Assembly: GCF_000526795.1 (NCBI RefSeq)
Contig: NZ_JAGT01000001.1
Location: 457,001 to 521,000 of the forward strand
Origin: Ruminococcus flavefaciens AE3010
GTDB lineage: Bacteria > Bacillota > Clostridia > Oscillospirales > Ruminococcaceae
DNA length: 64,000 bases
Direction: 5' to 3'
This document shows, piece by piece, positions 43,980-52,903 of this stretch. Position numbers and translations under genes: made by a program. Below the pieces are notes generated by a model. That model ran no database searches, was not told the DNA's origin, and saw nothing but the letters and a program-made list of their open reading frames with translations. Within the stretch, counting starts at the first letter, position 1. Every line of letters starts with the position of its first letter.

Positions 43980-44450
43980 ATGAGTTTGAAAAAATTCGCA
44001 GCAGCTGCTGCTTCTGTTTTGCTTATGTTCTGTGCAGCAGGCTCAATGGGTCAGAAAACTCCTTCACTTAATATTGCAATGACGGCTTCTGCAGATTATG
44101 AATTTGAATTTATTGACGAGGACGATGCCGAAGATATACTGAATGACTATGCAGGTGAATATGACGCAAGTGCAGGTACACAAGATGAACGTGTTGGCGC
44201 AAGTCAGCCAAGCCCTATACAGACATTTTTTATCAGTCTTATAATCGGAATGCTTATAGGATTTGTAGTTGTATCGATAATGAGATCAAGTATGAAGTCT
44301 GTTCACAAAAAAGCAGGTGCAACAGATTATCGAAAGCAGGATGGTTTCAAGCTGTCCGTCAAAACAGACGACCACCTTGGCACTAAAGTCGAAAAATCTC
44401 CTATTGCAAGAGCAACAGCCCCTACTCAGAATAATATTTCAAAGAAATAA
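43980..44450 (+). CDS. YdjH-like membrane protein lacking the TPM domain
   Basis: A 156-residue protein: signal-like N-terminus (FAAAAASVLLMFCAAGS), short acidic segment (about 38-70), one transmembrane helix (FFISLIIGMLIGFVVVSIM, about 82-100) and a basic tail (SSMKSVHKKAGATDYRKQDGF). The helix and tail resemble the end of YdjH-type TPM proteins, but the TPM domain expected between signal and helix is absent. It follows the zinc-ribbon gene by 12 bases with AAGGAGATG upstream, so it is the third gene of the ydjI-like set. Confidence 0.7.
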   Translation: MSLKKFAAAAASVLLMFCAAGSMGQKTPSLNIAMTASADYEFEFIDEDDAEDILNDYAGEYDASAGTQDERVGASQPSPIQTFFISLIIGMLIGFVVVSIMRSSMKSVHKKAGATDYRKQDGFKLSVKTDDHLGTKVEKSPIARATAPTQNNISKK

Positions 44451-44470
44451 TACTATCCGCAATATTTGAG

Positions 44471-44499
44471 TTGACAAAACAACATCTTTGTTATATAAT
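44471..44499 (+). promoter_or_regulatory. glmS promoter
   Basis: TTGACA (44471-44476), 17-base spacer, TATAAT (44494-44499), a full consensus match. The short leader has no room for a glmS ribozyme. Confidence 0.85.
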
Positions 44500-44574
44500 A
44501 AATATACTATGGCTTTTTTCAATATAAATTATTGATTAATAAAAGATTATTACATAAACTGGAGGAAATAAAAT

Positions 44575-46413
44575 ATGTGCGGAATCGTTGGCTTTACAGG
44601 AAGTGCGCAGGCAGCACCTATTCTGCTTGACGGACTTTCAAAGCTTGAATACAGAGGCTATGACTCAGCGGGAATCGCTGTTCGTGACGGCGAAAAAGAG
44701 ACTGAGGTCGTAAAGGCTAAGGGAAAGCTTAAAGTCCTCAAGGAAATGACAAATAACGGTAATGCTGTAAAGGGCGATTGCGGTATTGGTCATACACGCT
44801 GGGCAACTCACGGTGAGCCGTCAGCTCTCAATGCTCATCCTCACAGCAGTGACGACGAAAATGTTATTGCAGTTCATAACGGTATTATCGAGAATTATCA
44901 GGAGCTCAAGGAGAAGCTTGTAAAGAGTGGTTACAGCTTCAATTCTCAGACAGATACCGAGGTAGCTGTCAAACTTATCGACTACTATTTCAAGAAGTAC
45001 GGTCTCGGACCAGTAGATTCTATTGCTCGCGCAATGATCCGTATAAGAGGTTCTTACGCTTTATGCGTAATGTTCAAGGATTATCCCGGTGAGATATATA
45101 CTGCACGTAAGGACAGCCCGATGATAATCGGTATCGCAAACGGTGAAACATATGTTGCTTCCGATGTTCCCGCTATCCTTAAATATACAAGAAATGTATA
45201 CTATATCGGCAATATGGAGATCGCTAAGCTTGAAAAGGGGGCAGTTACTTTCTACAATATTGACCGTGAAGAGATCACAAAGCCTCTCACAGAGATCAAG
45301 TGGGACGCTGAGGCTGCTGAAAAGGGCGGTTTCGAGCACTTCATGCTCAAGGAGATTCACGAGCAGCCAAAGGTTGTGCGTGATACTATCAACTCAGTAA
45401 TAAAAGACGGAAAGATCGATTTCTCCGATGTGGGACTCACAGACGAGGAAATGCAGAAGATCAGTCAGATATACATTGTTGCCTGCGGAAGCGCATATCA
45501 CGTTGGTATGGCTGCACAGTATGTTATTGAGGACTTCACATCTATTCCTGTAAGAGTTGAGCTTGCTTCCGAATTCAGATACAGAAAGATGTCTCTTGTT
45601 AAGGACAGTCTTGTTATAATCATCAGCCAGTCAGGTGAAACAGCTGACAGCCTTGCAGCTCTCAGAGAGGCAAAGGCTAAGGGCATAATGACTCTTGGTA
45701 TCGTTAATGTTGTTGGTTCTTCAATTGCACGTGAAGCTGATAACGTATTCTACACACTTGCAGGTCCCGAGATTTCTGTTGCAACTACAAAGGCATACAG
45801 CACTCAGCTCATTGCTGCATATCTGCTTGCCCTTCAGTTTGCTGTTGCAAGAGGAGAAATGACAGAGGAGAAGTGTGAAGAGCTTCTTAATGAGCTTTAC
45901 ACTATTCCTGACAAGATCGAAAAGATACTTGAGGATAAGGAGCGTATCCAGTGGTATGCAAACAAGCTTGCAAGCGCTAAGGACGCATTCTTTATCGGAC
46001 GAGGCATTGACTACGCTATCGGACTTGAGGGAAGCCTCAAGATGAAAGAGATCAGCTATATCCACTCCGAGGCTTACGCCGCAGGTGAGCTCAAGCACGG
46101 TCCTATCAGCCTTATCGAGGAGGGCGTGCCTGTTATCGGTGTACTTACCCAGCAGGATCTTTATGAAAAGACCGTAAGCAATATGGTCGAGGTAAAGAGC
46201 CGTGGCGCTTCTCTCATGGGACTTACAACATATGGGAATTACAGTATGGAGGATCTTGCTGACTTTACAGTATATATTCCTCAGACCGATTGCCATTTTG
46301 CAGGCAGTCTCTCGGTCATCCCGCTTCAGCTTCTCGGATACTATGTATCGGTTGCAAAGGGCTATGATGTAGATAAGCCGAGAAATCTTGCAAAGAGTGT
46401 TACAGTAGAATAA
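44575..46413 (+). CDS. glmS: Glutamine-fructose-6-phosphate aminotransferase
   Basis: Makes glucosamine 6-phosphate from fructose 6-phosphate and glutamine, the entry to amino-sugar and wall synthesis. In 612 residues the N-terminal class II glutaminase domain has the nucleophile Cys2 (CGIVGFTG). Two SIS domains follow (CGSAYHVGMAAQY; ISQSGETADSLAALREAKAKG; GRGIDYAIGLEGSLKMKEI), and the protein ends in the conserved DKPRNLAKSVTVE. GGAGG lies 9 bases upstream. No glmS ribozyme is seen upstream, unlike in Bacillus. Confidence 0.97.
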   Translation: MCGIVGFTGSAQAAPILLDGLSKLEYRGYDSAGIAVRDGEKETEVVKAKGKLKVLKEMTNNGNAVKGDCGIGHTRWATHGEPSALNAHPHSSDDENVIAVHNGIIENYQELKEKLVKSGYSFNSQTDTEVAVKLIDYYFKKYGLGPVDSIARAMIRIRGSYALCVMFKDYPGEIYTARKDSPMIIGIANGETYVASDVPAILKYTRNVYYIGNMEIAKLEKGAVTFYNIDREEITKPLTEIKWDAEAAEKGGFEHFMLKEIHEQPKVVRDTINSVIKDGKIDFSDVGLTDEEMQKISQIYIVACGSAYHVGMAAQYVIEDFTSIPVRVELASEFRYRKMSLVKDSLVIIISQSGETADSLAALREAKAKGIMTLGIVNVVGSSIAREADNVFYTLAGPEISVATTKAYSTQLIAAYLLALQFAVARGEMTEEKCEELLNELYTIPDKIEKILEDKERIQWYANKLASAKDAFFIGRGIDYAIGLEGSLKMKEISYIHSEAYAAGELKHGPISLIEEGVPVIGVLTQQDLYEKTVSNMVEVKSRGASLMGLTTYGNYSMEDLADFTVYIPQTDCHFAGSLSVIPLQLLGYYVSVAKGYDVDKPRNLAKSVTVE

Positions 46414-46417
46414 TTAC

Positions 46418-46448
46418 AAAAAGGCTGTCGTTTTACGTCAGCCTTTTT
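46418..46448 (+). terminator. Terminator after glmS
   Basis: AAAAAGGCTG/CAGCCTTTTT stem with T run, 4 bases after the stop codon. Confidence 0.88.
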
Positions 46449-46476
46449 AGGTTGAAGACGGAACAGGAGAATAAGA

Positions 46477-47115
46477 GTGAAAGACAAAAAAGTATCAATA
46501 ACCGAATTGGGTGATCCGCGCAAGCCTCATGGCGACGCAGGTGCAGAAATGCTTGCAGGCATGAACGAACACCATGCTCCCGTAACAGATTGGGCTCTTG
46601 GATTTTTTGAGTTCAGGGATAATGACAATGTTCTTGATATTGGCTGCGGCGGCGGTGAGACAATAAGAAAAATGTCGCAAAAGGTTAAAAACGGAAAGAT
46701 CATCGGTGTGGATTACTCTGAGCTTTCTGTAAAACTTTCAACAAAGCATAATATAAACGATGTTGAATGTGGAAAAGTCAAAGTCGCTGAAGCATCTGTA
46801 GAGAAACTTCCTTTCGAGGATAATTCTTTTGATAAAATAATTACGGTTGAGAGCTTTTATTTCTGGCCTGAGCCGCAGCAAAATCTTAAAGAAGTATACC
46901 GTGTTCTTGCAAAAGGCGGTAAATTCCTTATCGTTGCTGATATAAACGGCGATGCAGAGCTTGACAAGGAAGATATTGAAGGGATACAAAAGTATCGGCT
47001 CTTCAATCCCACACTTGCAGAATTTTATGAACTTCTTGAAAATGCAGGCTTTAAAGCAATAAAAATACACACTCAGGACGGTAAAAAATGGGTTTGTGCA
47101 GAGGGAAACAAGTAA
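46477..47115 (+). CDS. Class I SAM-dependent methyltransferase
   Basis: A 212-residue Methyltransf_11-type enzyme. Motif I is VLDIGCGGGETI (about 52-63), followed by IIGVDYSELSVKL and the acidic loop KLPFEDNSFDKIITVESF. The substrate is unknown; sequence-close relatives are simply called class I SAM methyltransferases. The start is GTG 46477 with AGGAG 8 bases upstream. It reads toward yunB and the two stops are only 8 bases apart, with no strong terminator between them. Confidence 0.85.
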   Translation: MKDKKVSITELGDPRKPHGDAGAEMLAGMNEHHAPVTDWALGFFEFRDNDNVLDIGCGGGETIRKMSQKVKNGKIIGVDYSELSVKLSTKHNINDVECGKVKVAEASVEKLPFEDNSFDKIITVESFYFWPEPQQNLKEVYRVLAKGGKFLIVADINGDAELDKEDIEGIQKYRLFNPTLAEFYELLENAGFKAIKIHTQDGKKWVCAEGNK

Positions 47116-47123
47116 AATCAGAC

Positions 47124-47771
47124 TCAATTGACTGAATCAATAAAAGAATATGGGTTATAGTCGGGCACATCTCCAACGATTACGTTTTCAGCGATAATAA
47201 ACTCAAACTCCACACATGTCTCAAAGCTGTAAAGCGGTACTGATGATGTCATTTTTACCTTTATGATCGCAGTTATCCTGTGGCATGTCTGATTGACTCC
47301 TGCACTTTGGAAGTCGTTTCGGAGCTTTATCTGTGCCGAACCTACAGGCGATACTCTTATTCTGATTTTAGGACCTTTACCTGACAGAATATGTGAGTTT
47401 GCAAGCGAACCTATTGGTATTTTAGTTGATTTTTGACTGCTTTTTTCAAGGTTTCTGTTTAAAAGTTCTCCAAGCTCTGACTGTACCTTGTTGATGTTAT
47501 AAGGTATAGTCTCTATCGCTGTGACTTTTTTCTTGTCGTCATATAAAACAGCTGCAAAATCGCTGTATGTAAATCTGTTATCTTCTAGGTAATCCGAGAC
47601 TGTTTTTTCGATAATATCAGTGGCGTTCTTCTGAGCAATATGCTCCGCCTGCAATTCAGCTACGGGACTTATTCTTTTTTCTATTATAAATAGAATGACC
47701 AAGAAAGCCAAAGTCACAAATACAACAAATATTTTACATCTTGATTTGCCGGATTTTTTTCTGTACCTCAT
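47124..47771 (-). CDS. yunB: Sporulation protein YunB
   Basis: A 215-residue protein with a basic start and one N-terminal membrane helix (about 14-32), then the YunB pattern: TDIIEKTVSDYLEDN, TAIETIPYNINKVQSEL, and KIPIGSLANSHILSGKGPKI. In Bacillus yunB is expressed in the mother cell during sporulation and affects spore formation. Its presence suggests the organism, or a recent ancestor, forms endospores. AAGGTGG precedes the ATG. Divergent from the TetM-like fusion gene. Confidence 0.88.
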   Translation of the reverse strand: MRYRKKSGKSRCKIFVVFVTLAFLVILFIIEKRISPVAELQAEHIAQKNATDIIEKTVSDYLEDNRFTYSDFAAVLYDDKKKVTAIETIPYNINKVQSELGELLNRNLEKSSQKSTKIPIGSLANSHILSGKGPKIRIRVSPVGSAQIKLRNDFQSAGVNQTCHRITAIIKVKMTSSVPLYSFETCVEFEFIIAENVIVGDVPDYNPYSFIDSVN

Positions 47772-47891
47772 ATTCCACCTTATTTTAGTATTTATTGGTA
47801 TTATATTCTTTATTATATCGTTATGTGATAGTTTATTTGTATTCAGTTTTCTTTATTATGAAATTATTCATATGTAACAGGAGGTGATACG

Positions 47892-50459
47892 ATGAAAAGA
47901 ATTACTGTTGGAATAACTGCTCATGTGGATTCGGGTAAGACAACACTTGCAGAAGCGATGCTTTATAAGTCAGGAAGTATACGCAGTCTCGGACGAGTTG
48001 ACAGCGGAAATACAGTTCTTGACACAAATTCAATAGAAAAAGAACGCGGAATTACCATTTTTTCTGCACAGGCTGAGCTTTTCACAAAGGATTCTCGGAT
48101 CACGCTCCTTGATACTCCTGGACACGTCGATTTTCTTGCAGAAACCGAGCGAACTATGTGTGTCCTTGATTATGCTATATTAGTTATAAGCGGTACAGAC
48201 GGCGTTCAGAGCCACACTTCCACATTATGGAATATGCTCAGAAAGTATGAAGTACCTGTTTTTATCTTCGTAAATAAAATGGACCTTATTGGTGCTGATA
48301 AAAGCTTTGTTGTAAATGATCTCAGAAGCCGCCTGTCGCAGAACATAGTTGATTTTACAGCTGATTACCGCGATATTTCGGAAAATACAGCACTTTGCGA
48401 TGAAGAGATCATGGAAAAATACGTTGAAAACGGCTTCGTGGAAAAGAATGATATTATACATGCTCTGAACGAGCGACGAGTTTTTCCCTGCTTTTTCGGC
48501 TCTGCTTTAAAGATGCAGGGCGTTGAGGAGTTTTTATCGGTTATTGATGAATACACATGCGAAAAAACATACCGAAATGAATTCAGTGCCAAGGTCTATA
48601 AGATCTCTTACGACTCAAAAGGGAGCCGTCTCACTCATATGAAGATAACAGGCGGCTGTCTGAAAATGAGGGACGAGCTTTGTTATACTGACTGCGATGG
48701 CAGCGAGCAAAAAAGCAAAGTAAGCTCTATTCGTTTTTACACAGGCGAAAAGTTTAGAACATCTGATACCGCAGAAGCAGGTGATATATGTGCTTTAACA
48801 GGTCTTGTCGGAACTTTTGCGGGACAGGGTATAGGCTCCGAGAGAAGTTCAAGCGATGTTTTGTTTGAGCCTGTTATGACGTATAGAGTTATTTATCCAA
48901 AAGAAAAAAATGCCTTTGATGTTCTTAAAGAGCTCCGGCTTCTTGAAGATGAAGATCCTCAGCTCCATATTTGCTGGAATGAGCAGAACAAAGACATTCA
49001 TATACAGATAATGGGGGCTGTACAGCTTGAAGTGCTGACAAAGCTTGTTTTTGAACGTTTCGGATATGCTGTCTCATTTGAGAATGGTGCGGTCACTTAT
49101 AAAGAAACTATAAAATCATCTGTTGAGGGAGTAGGACATTATGAGCCCCTGCGCCACTATGCCGAAGCTCATATACTTCTTGAACCAATGCCGAGAGGCA
49201 GCGGCATTATCTTTGATACAGTATGCTCCGAGGATGAGCTTGATCGCAACTGGCAGAGACTGATATTGACACATCTTGAAGAGAAAACTCATCTTGGTGT
49301 TCTGACAGGTTCCCCCATAACCGATATAAAGATGACTCTCGTTTCGGGAAAAGCACATTTGAAGCATACAGAGGGCGGAGATTTCCGACAGGCAACTTAC
49401 CGCGCCGTAAGACAGGGACTTCGTCTTGCTGAATCTATATTGCTTGAACCATACTATGATTATGAGATAGAACTTCCCACTGAAAATGTCGGTAAAGCAA
49501 TATCTGATCTCCAGCATATGTGTGCAGAATTCGAGGCTCCCGAAAGTCTTGGAGAGATGTCAATAATTCGTGGAAACGCACCTGTTTCCGAGATAAACGA
49601 CTACCGCTCTGACTTTATTGCATATACTCACGGAAAGGGAAGAATATCTTTTGCACTTAGCGGCTACAAAGAGTGTCACAATACTGAAGAGGTAATTGAA
49701 GAAATAGGTTATGATTGTGACAGGGATACCGAAAACAGTGCTGATTCAATATTTTGCAGTCACGGAGCGGGATATGTCGTAAAATGGAATGAAGCCTATG
49801 AACATATGCACCTTCCGCTTATTTCAAATGATGCCGAAGATATTGACAGCAACGAACAGCGAAACGAAAAAGCTGCCAGATTCATTGAAAAAGCCGTAAG
49901 TGACGAGGAGCTTATGGCGATATTTGAAATGACCTACGGTAAGATAAACAGAGATCCCGTAAGAGCCTTCAAGAAAACGAAAGCTGCATCGATAGAAGAT
50001 AAAAAAGTTCGGCTTCCTCAATATGAGGGACCTGACTATCTTCTCGTTGACGGATATAATATTATTTTTGCATGGGACGACCTCAAAAAGATAGCTGAGG
50101 AGAATTTAGACGCCGCAAGAGCCGAGCTGATACACAGAATGTGCAATTATCAGGGCTATAACGGAAGTGAACTTATCCTTGTGTTTGATGCTTACAAAGT
50201 AAAGGGCAAGCATCGTGACATTGAAAAGTATTGCAATATTAATATTGTTTACACAAAGGAATCGGAAACAGCTGATTCTTACATTGAAAAGGTCAGTCAT
50301 GAGCTTTCGAAGAAACACAGAGTCCGCGTGGCGACTTCTGACGGACTTGAACAGATGATAATTCTCGGTAACGGAGCAATGAGGATATCCGCAGCAGAAT
50401 TCAGAAAGCGGGTAGATGCTGCCGAGAGCGCAATAAAAGAGTTTATTGACGCATTATAA
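47892..50459 (+). CDS. TetM-like ribosomal GTPase fused to a Rae1/YacP NYN nuclease
   Basis: An 855-residue two-part protein. Residues 1 to about 650 are an EF-G/TetM-type GTPase: P-loop AHVDSGKTT (10-18), RGITIF, DTPGHVDF (74-81), NKMD (about 128), then translation-factor domains ending in GKGRISFALSGY and GAGYVVKW. Residues about 710-855 are a complete NYN-domain ribonuclease like Bacillus Rae1 (YacP): LLVDGYNII, ILVFDAYKVKG, TKESETADSYIEK, VATSDGLEQ, with the acidic residues of the active site kept. Rae1 cleaves mRNA in the ribosomal A site, where TetM also docks. AGGAGGTGA ribosome site. Confidence 0.9.
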   Translation: MKRITVGITAHVDSGKTTLAEAMLYKSGSIRSLGRVDSGNTVLDTNSIEKERGITIFSAQAELFTKDSRITLLDTPGHVDFLAETERTMCVLDYAILVISGTDGVQSHTSTLWNMLRKYEVPVFIFVNKMDLIGADKSFVVNDLRSRLSQNIVDFTADYRDISENTALCDEEIMEKYVENGFVEKNDIIHALNERRVFPCFFGSALKMQGVEEFLSVIDEYTCEKTYRNEFSAKVYKISYDSKGSRLTHMKITGGCLKMRDELCYTDCDGSEQKSKVSSIRFYTGEKFRTSDTAEAGDICALTGLVGTFAGQGIGSERSSSDVLFEPVMTYRVIYPKEKNAFDVLKELRLLEDEDPQLHICWNEQNKDIHIQIMGAVQLEVLTKLVFERFGYAVSFENGAVTYKETIKSSVEGVGHYEPLRHYAEAHILLEPMPRGSGIIFDTVCSEDELDRNWQRLILTHLEEKTHLGVLTGSPITDIKMTLVSGKAHLKHTEGGDFRQATYRAVRQGLRLAESILLEPYYDYEIELPTENVGKAISDLQHMCAEFEAPESLGEMSIIRGNAPVSEINDYRSDFIAYTHGKGRISFALSGYKECHNTEEVIEEIGYDCDRDTENSADSIFCSHGAGYVVKWNEAYEHMHLPLISNDAEDIDSNEQRNEKAARFIEKAVSDEELMAIFEMTYGKINRDPVRAFKKTKAASIEDKKVRLPQYEGPDYLLVDGYNIIFAWDDLKKIAEENLDAARAELIHRMCNYQGYNGSELILVFDAYKVKGKHRDIEKYCNINIVYTKESETADSYIEKVSHELSKKHRVRVATSDGLEQMIILGNGAMRISAAEFRKRVDAAESAIKEFIDAL

Positions 50460-50469
50460 TAGCAATAAA

Positions 50470-50494
50470 AGACTTGCGATGTGCAAGTCTTTTT
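50470..50494 (+). terminator. Terminator after the GTPase-nuclease gene
   Basis: AGACTTGC/GCAAGTCT stem, 5-base loop, T run. Confidence 0.9.
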
Positions 50495-50554
50495 GTTTGT
50501 TCTGTGTCAGATTTTGTTTAAATAAAAAAATAATTATAAAATTGGAAAAAATAG

Positions 50555-50583
50555 TGGAAATTTGTTTTTAACTGTGATATAAT
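50555..50583 (+). promoter_or_regulatory. Promoter of the decarboxylase Na+ pump operon
   Basis: Extended -10 TGATATAAT (hexamer 50578-50583) with a partial -35 TGGAAA (50555-50560) at 17 bases. The leader is about 100 nt, AT-rich, with no obvious fold. Confidence 0.6.
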
Positions 50584-50687
50584 AAAATTTGATTGGGGTT
50601 TTTGCAGGAAATGCATTATATCCCACTGTTTAATTACTTATATAAATTTTTTCTGCTATGCAGAGTTATTTTTGAGGAGGCTTGTAC

Positions 50688-52085
50688 ATGAAAAAAGTGC
50701 AACTGACAGAAACCGTTTTGCGTGACGCCAATCAGTCATTGATGGCAACACGTCTGCCTTATTCGGATTATGAGGGTATCCTCGCCGATATGGACAAGGC
50801 AGGATATTACTCTATCGAGTGCTGGGGCGGAGCTACCTTCGACTCATGTCTGCGTTATCTCGGTGAGGATCCGTGGGAGAGACTTCGCAATCTCAGAAAG
50901 AATCTTCCCAACAGCAGACTCCAGATGCTTCTCAGAGGTCAGAATCTTCTGGGCTATAAGCACTACCACGACGATGTAGTAGAGAAGTTCATTGAACTTT
51001 CTATCAAAAACGGTATCGACGTTATCCGTATCTTTGATGCTCTCAATGATTTCAGAAATATTGGTACAGCTCTTGAAGCTACGAAGAAATACGCAACAGA
51101 AAAGACTATCGCTTCAGGATGTATCTCATACACACAGAGCCCCGTACATACAGTTGACAAGTATATTGAGATGTGCAAGGAGCTCAAGACAATGGGCTTT
51201 GATACCATCTGCCTCAAGGATATGGCAGGTACAATGTCTCCTTATGAGGCTGAGCATCTTATAAAGGGCATCAAGGACGCTATCGGCGATATGACACTTA
51301 TACTCCATACTCACTGTACAACAGGTATGGCTTATATGACACTTACCAAGGCTATCGAGTCAGGCATTGATGTTATCGACTGTGCAACATCATGCTTCTC
51401 AGGCGGTACATCTCAGCCTGCAACAGAGACAATGTTCTATGCTCTCCAGCAGTACGGCATTGAGTCAGGTCTTAATGAGGACATTATAAATAAAGTAAAC
51501 GATTACTTCAAGCCTATCAAGCAGAAGTATATCGACAACGGACAGCTCAACCCAAAGAGCCTTGCAACAGATGCTCAGGCTCTCGTTTACAAGGTGCCCG
51601 GCGGTATGCTTTCAAATATGATCGCCAACCTTACAGATATGCACGCTATGGATAAGTTTGATGATGCTCTCGCTGAAATTCCAAAGGTAAGAGCCGATAT
51701 GGGTTATCCTCCGCTTGTTACCCCTCTTTCACAGATGGTGGGAAATCAGGCTGTAACAAACGTTCTTGTAGGCGAAAGATACAAGAATATCTCCAAGGAG
51801 ATAAAGAATTACATAAAAGGCGAATACGGCAATCCTCCTGCACCTATCGCACAGGAGCTTGTTGAGAAGGTACTCGGTGACAGCGAAGCAGTTGACTGCC
51901 GTATCGAGGATCAAAAGCGCACAGGCGAAGAGTTCACAGCTGCAAGAGAAGCTCTCGGTGACCTTTGCCGCAGCGAGGAAGATGTAATGAGCTACATCTG
52001 CTATCCCGATCAGACTATAAAGTTCCTTAATGACCGCAAGGCTAAGGAAGAGAATGAAGCAGTATACACAATTGAAGAAATGTAA
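50688..52085 (+). CDS. oadA: Oxaloacetate decarboxylase alpha subunit (carboxyltransferase)
   Basis: Transfers the carboxyl group from oxaloacetate (or a related acid) to biotin on a separate carrier. The 465-residue product is a DRE-TIM carboxyltransferase: TVLRDANQSLMATRLPY at the start, CWGGATFDSCLR, LLRGQNLLGYKHY, and the metal/biotin region LHTHCTTGMAYMTLTKAIE. It has the PYC_OADA conserved domain but no biotinyl domain, which is supplied by the third gene. ATG 50688 has GAGGAGG 7 bases upstream. First gene of oadA-oadG-BCCP-oadB. Confidence 0.93.
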   Translation: MKKVQLTETVLRDANQSLMATRLPYSDYEGILADMDKAGYYSIECWGGATFDSCLRYLGEDPWERLRNLRKNLPNSRLQMLLRGQNLLGYKHYHDDVVEKFIELSIKNGIDVIRIFDALNDFRNIGTALEATKKYATEKTIASGCISYTQSPVHTVDKYIEMCKELKTMGFDTICLKDMAGTMSPYEAEHLIKGIKDAIGDMTLILHTHCTTGMAYMTLTKAIESGIDVIDCATSCFSGGTSQPATETMFYALQQYGIESGLNEDIINKVNDYFKPIKQKYIDNGQLNPKSLATDAQALVYKVPGGMLSNMIANLTDMHAMDKFDDALAEIPKVRADMGYPPLVTPLSQMVGNQAVTNVLVGERYKNISKEIKNYIKGEYGNPPAPIAQELVEKVLGDSEAVDCRIEDQKRTGEEFTAAREALGDLCRSEEDVMSYICYPDQTIKFLNDRKAKEENEAVYTIEEM

Positions 52086-52097
52086 GGAGGCAGAGTT

Positions 52098-52487
52098 ATG
52101 TATGATAATCTCTTGATTTCTGCCGCTTCTCAGGCTGTTGACGATATGTCTGTCGGCGACGCAGCAGTAACCGCTTTATTCGGATACGCTGTTGTTTTTG
52201 CAGGACTTGTGTGTCTTATGATAGTTCTGTATATTACAGGATCTATTTTCAAATCCAAGGACGCAAAAGCAAAGGCTGCCGCAGAAGCTGCTGCAAAAAA
52301 GGCTGCTCCCACAGTTCCTGCAGCTGAAACAAAGGCAGAGCTTCCTCTTGCACCGGGCTCAGCAGGTCATGTCAAGCTCTTTGACGTTCCTGATAAGGAA
52401 GCTGCAATGATAATGGCTATCGTTGCCGATAAAATGCAGAAGCCGCTCAATGAGCTGCACTTTATTTCCATTAAGGAGGTCAAATAA
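52098..52487 (+). CDS. oadG: Decarboxylase pump gamma subunit (OadG)
   Basis: A 129-residue protein with one N-terminal membrane helix (about 25-50), an Ala/Lys-rich linker, and a C-terminal soluble segment. Gamma subunits tether alpha to the membrane-embedded beta subunit and assist assembly. Identification rests on topology, size and position in the operon, because gamma subunits are poorly conserved. TAAGGAGG lies upstream and the BCCP gene starts 2 bases after its stop. Confidence 0.85.
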   Translation: MYDNLLISAASQAVDDMSVGDAAVTALFGYAVVFAGLVCLMIVLYITGSIFKSKDAKAKAAAEAAAKKAAPTVPAAETKAELPLAPGSAGHVKLFDVPDKEAAMIMAIVADKMQKPLNELHFISIKEVK

Positions 52488-52489
52488 TC

Positions 52490-52891
52490 ATGAAATATAA
52501 AGTTACACTTAACGGTAAAACCTATGAAGTAGAGGTAGAGCAGGGAAAAGCTGTTCTTCTTGAAGAATATGAAGCACTTGCCCCGGCTCAGGCAGCACCT
52601 GCAGCTCCTGCTGCCGCTGCTCCGACAGCAGCTCCTGCTCCTGCGGCTGCACCCGCCGCTCCTGTAAATCTTGCAGCAGGCGAGACAGTAACAGCACCTA
52701 TGCCCGGAAATATCCTCCGAGTTGACGTAGCTCAGGGCGATACAGTAAAGGCAGGTCAGATTCTCATTATACTTGAGGCTATGAAAATGGAGAACGAGAT
52801 CGTTGCTCCGAAGGATGGCACAGTTGCTCAGGTCGTTACAAGCAAGGGAGCAGTTGTTGATACTGGCGCTCCTCTTGTTGTTATAGCATAA
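52490..52891 (+). CDS. Biotin carboxyl carrier protein of the decarboxylase
   Basis: A 133-residue biotinyl carrier. A short N-terminal segment (about 1-25) leads through a long Ala/Pro linker (about 30-62) to the lipoyl/biotinyl domain, with the biotin-accepting Lys in EAMKMENEI (about 100). It carries the carboxyl group between OadA and the Na+-translocating OadB. As a separate gene this resembles the glutaconyl- and methylmalonyl-CoA decarboxylase layout, so the substrate could also be a CoA ester in principle. Confidence 0.94.
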   Translation: MKYKVTLNGKTYEVEVEQGKAVLLEEYEALAPAQAAPAAPAAAAPTAAPAPAAAPAAPVNLAAGETVTAPMPGNILRVDVAQGDTVKAGQILIILEAMKMENEIVAPKDGTVAQVVTSKGAVVDTGAPLVVIA

Positions 52892-52903
52892 GGGGGACAG
52901 AAA

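Noticed and set aside
44451..44574. glmS ribozyme upstream of glmS
   Set aside because: The leader after the promoter is only about 70 bases, AT-rich, without the conserved ribozyme core.
47892..50459. Tetracycline-resistance determinant
   Set aside because: The GTPase half is TetM-like, but the nuclease fusion and housekeeping context argue for an endogenous factor. No mobile-element signs surround it.
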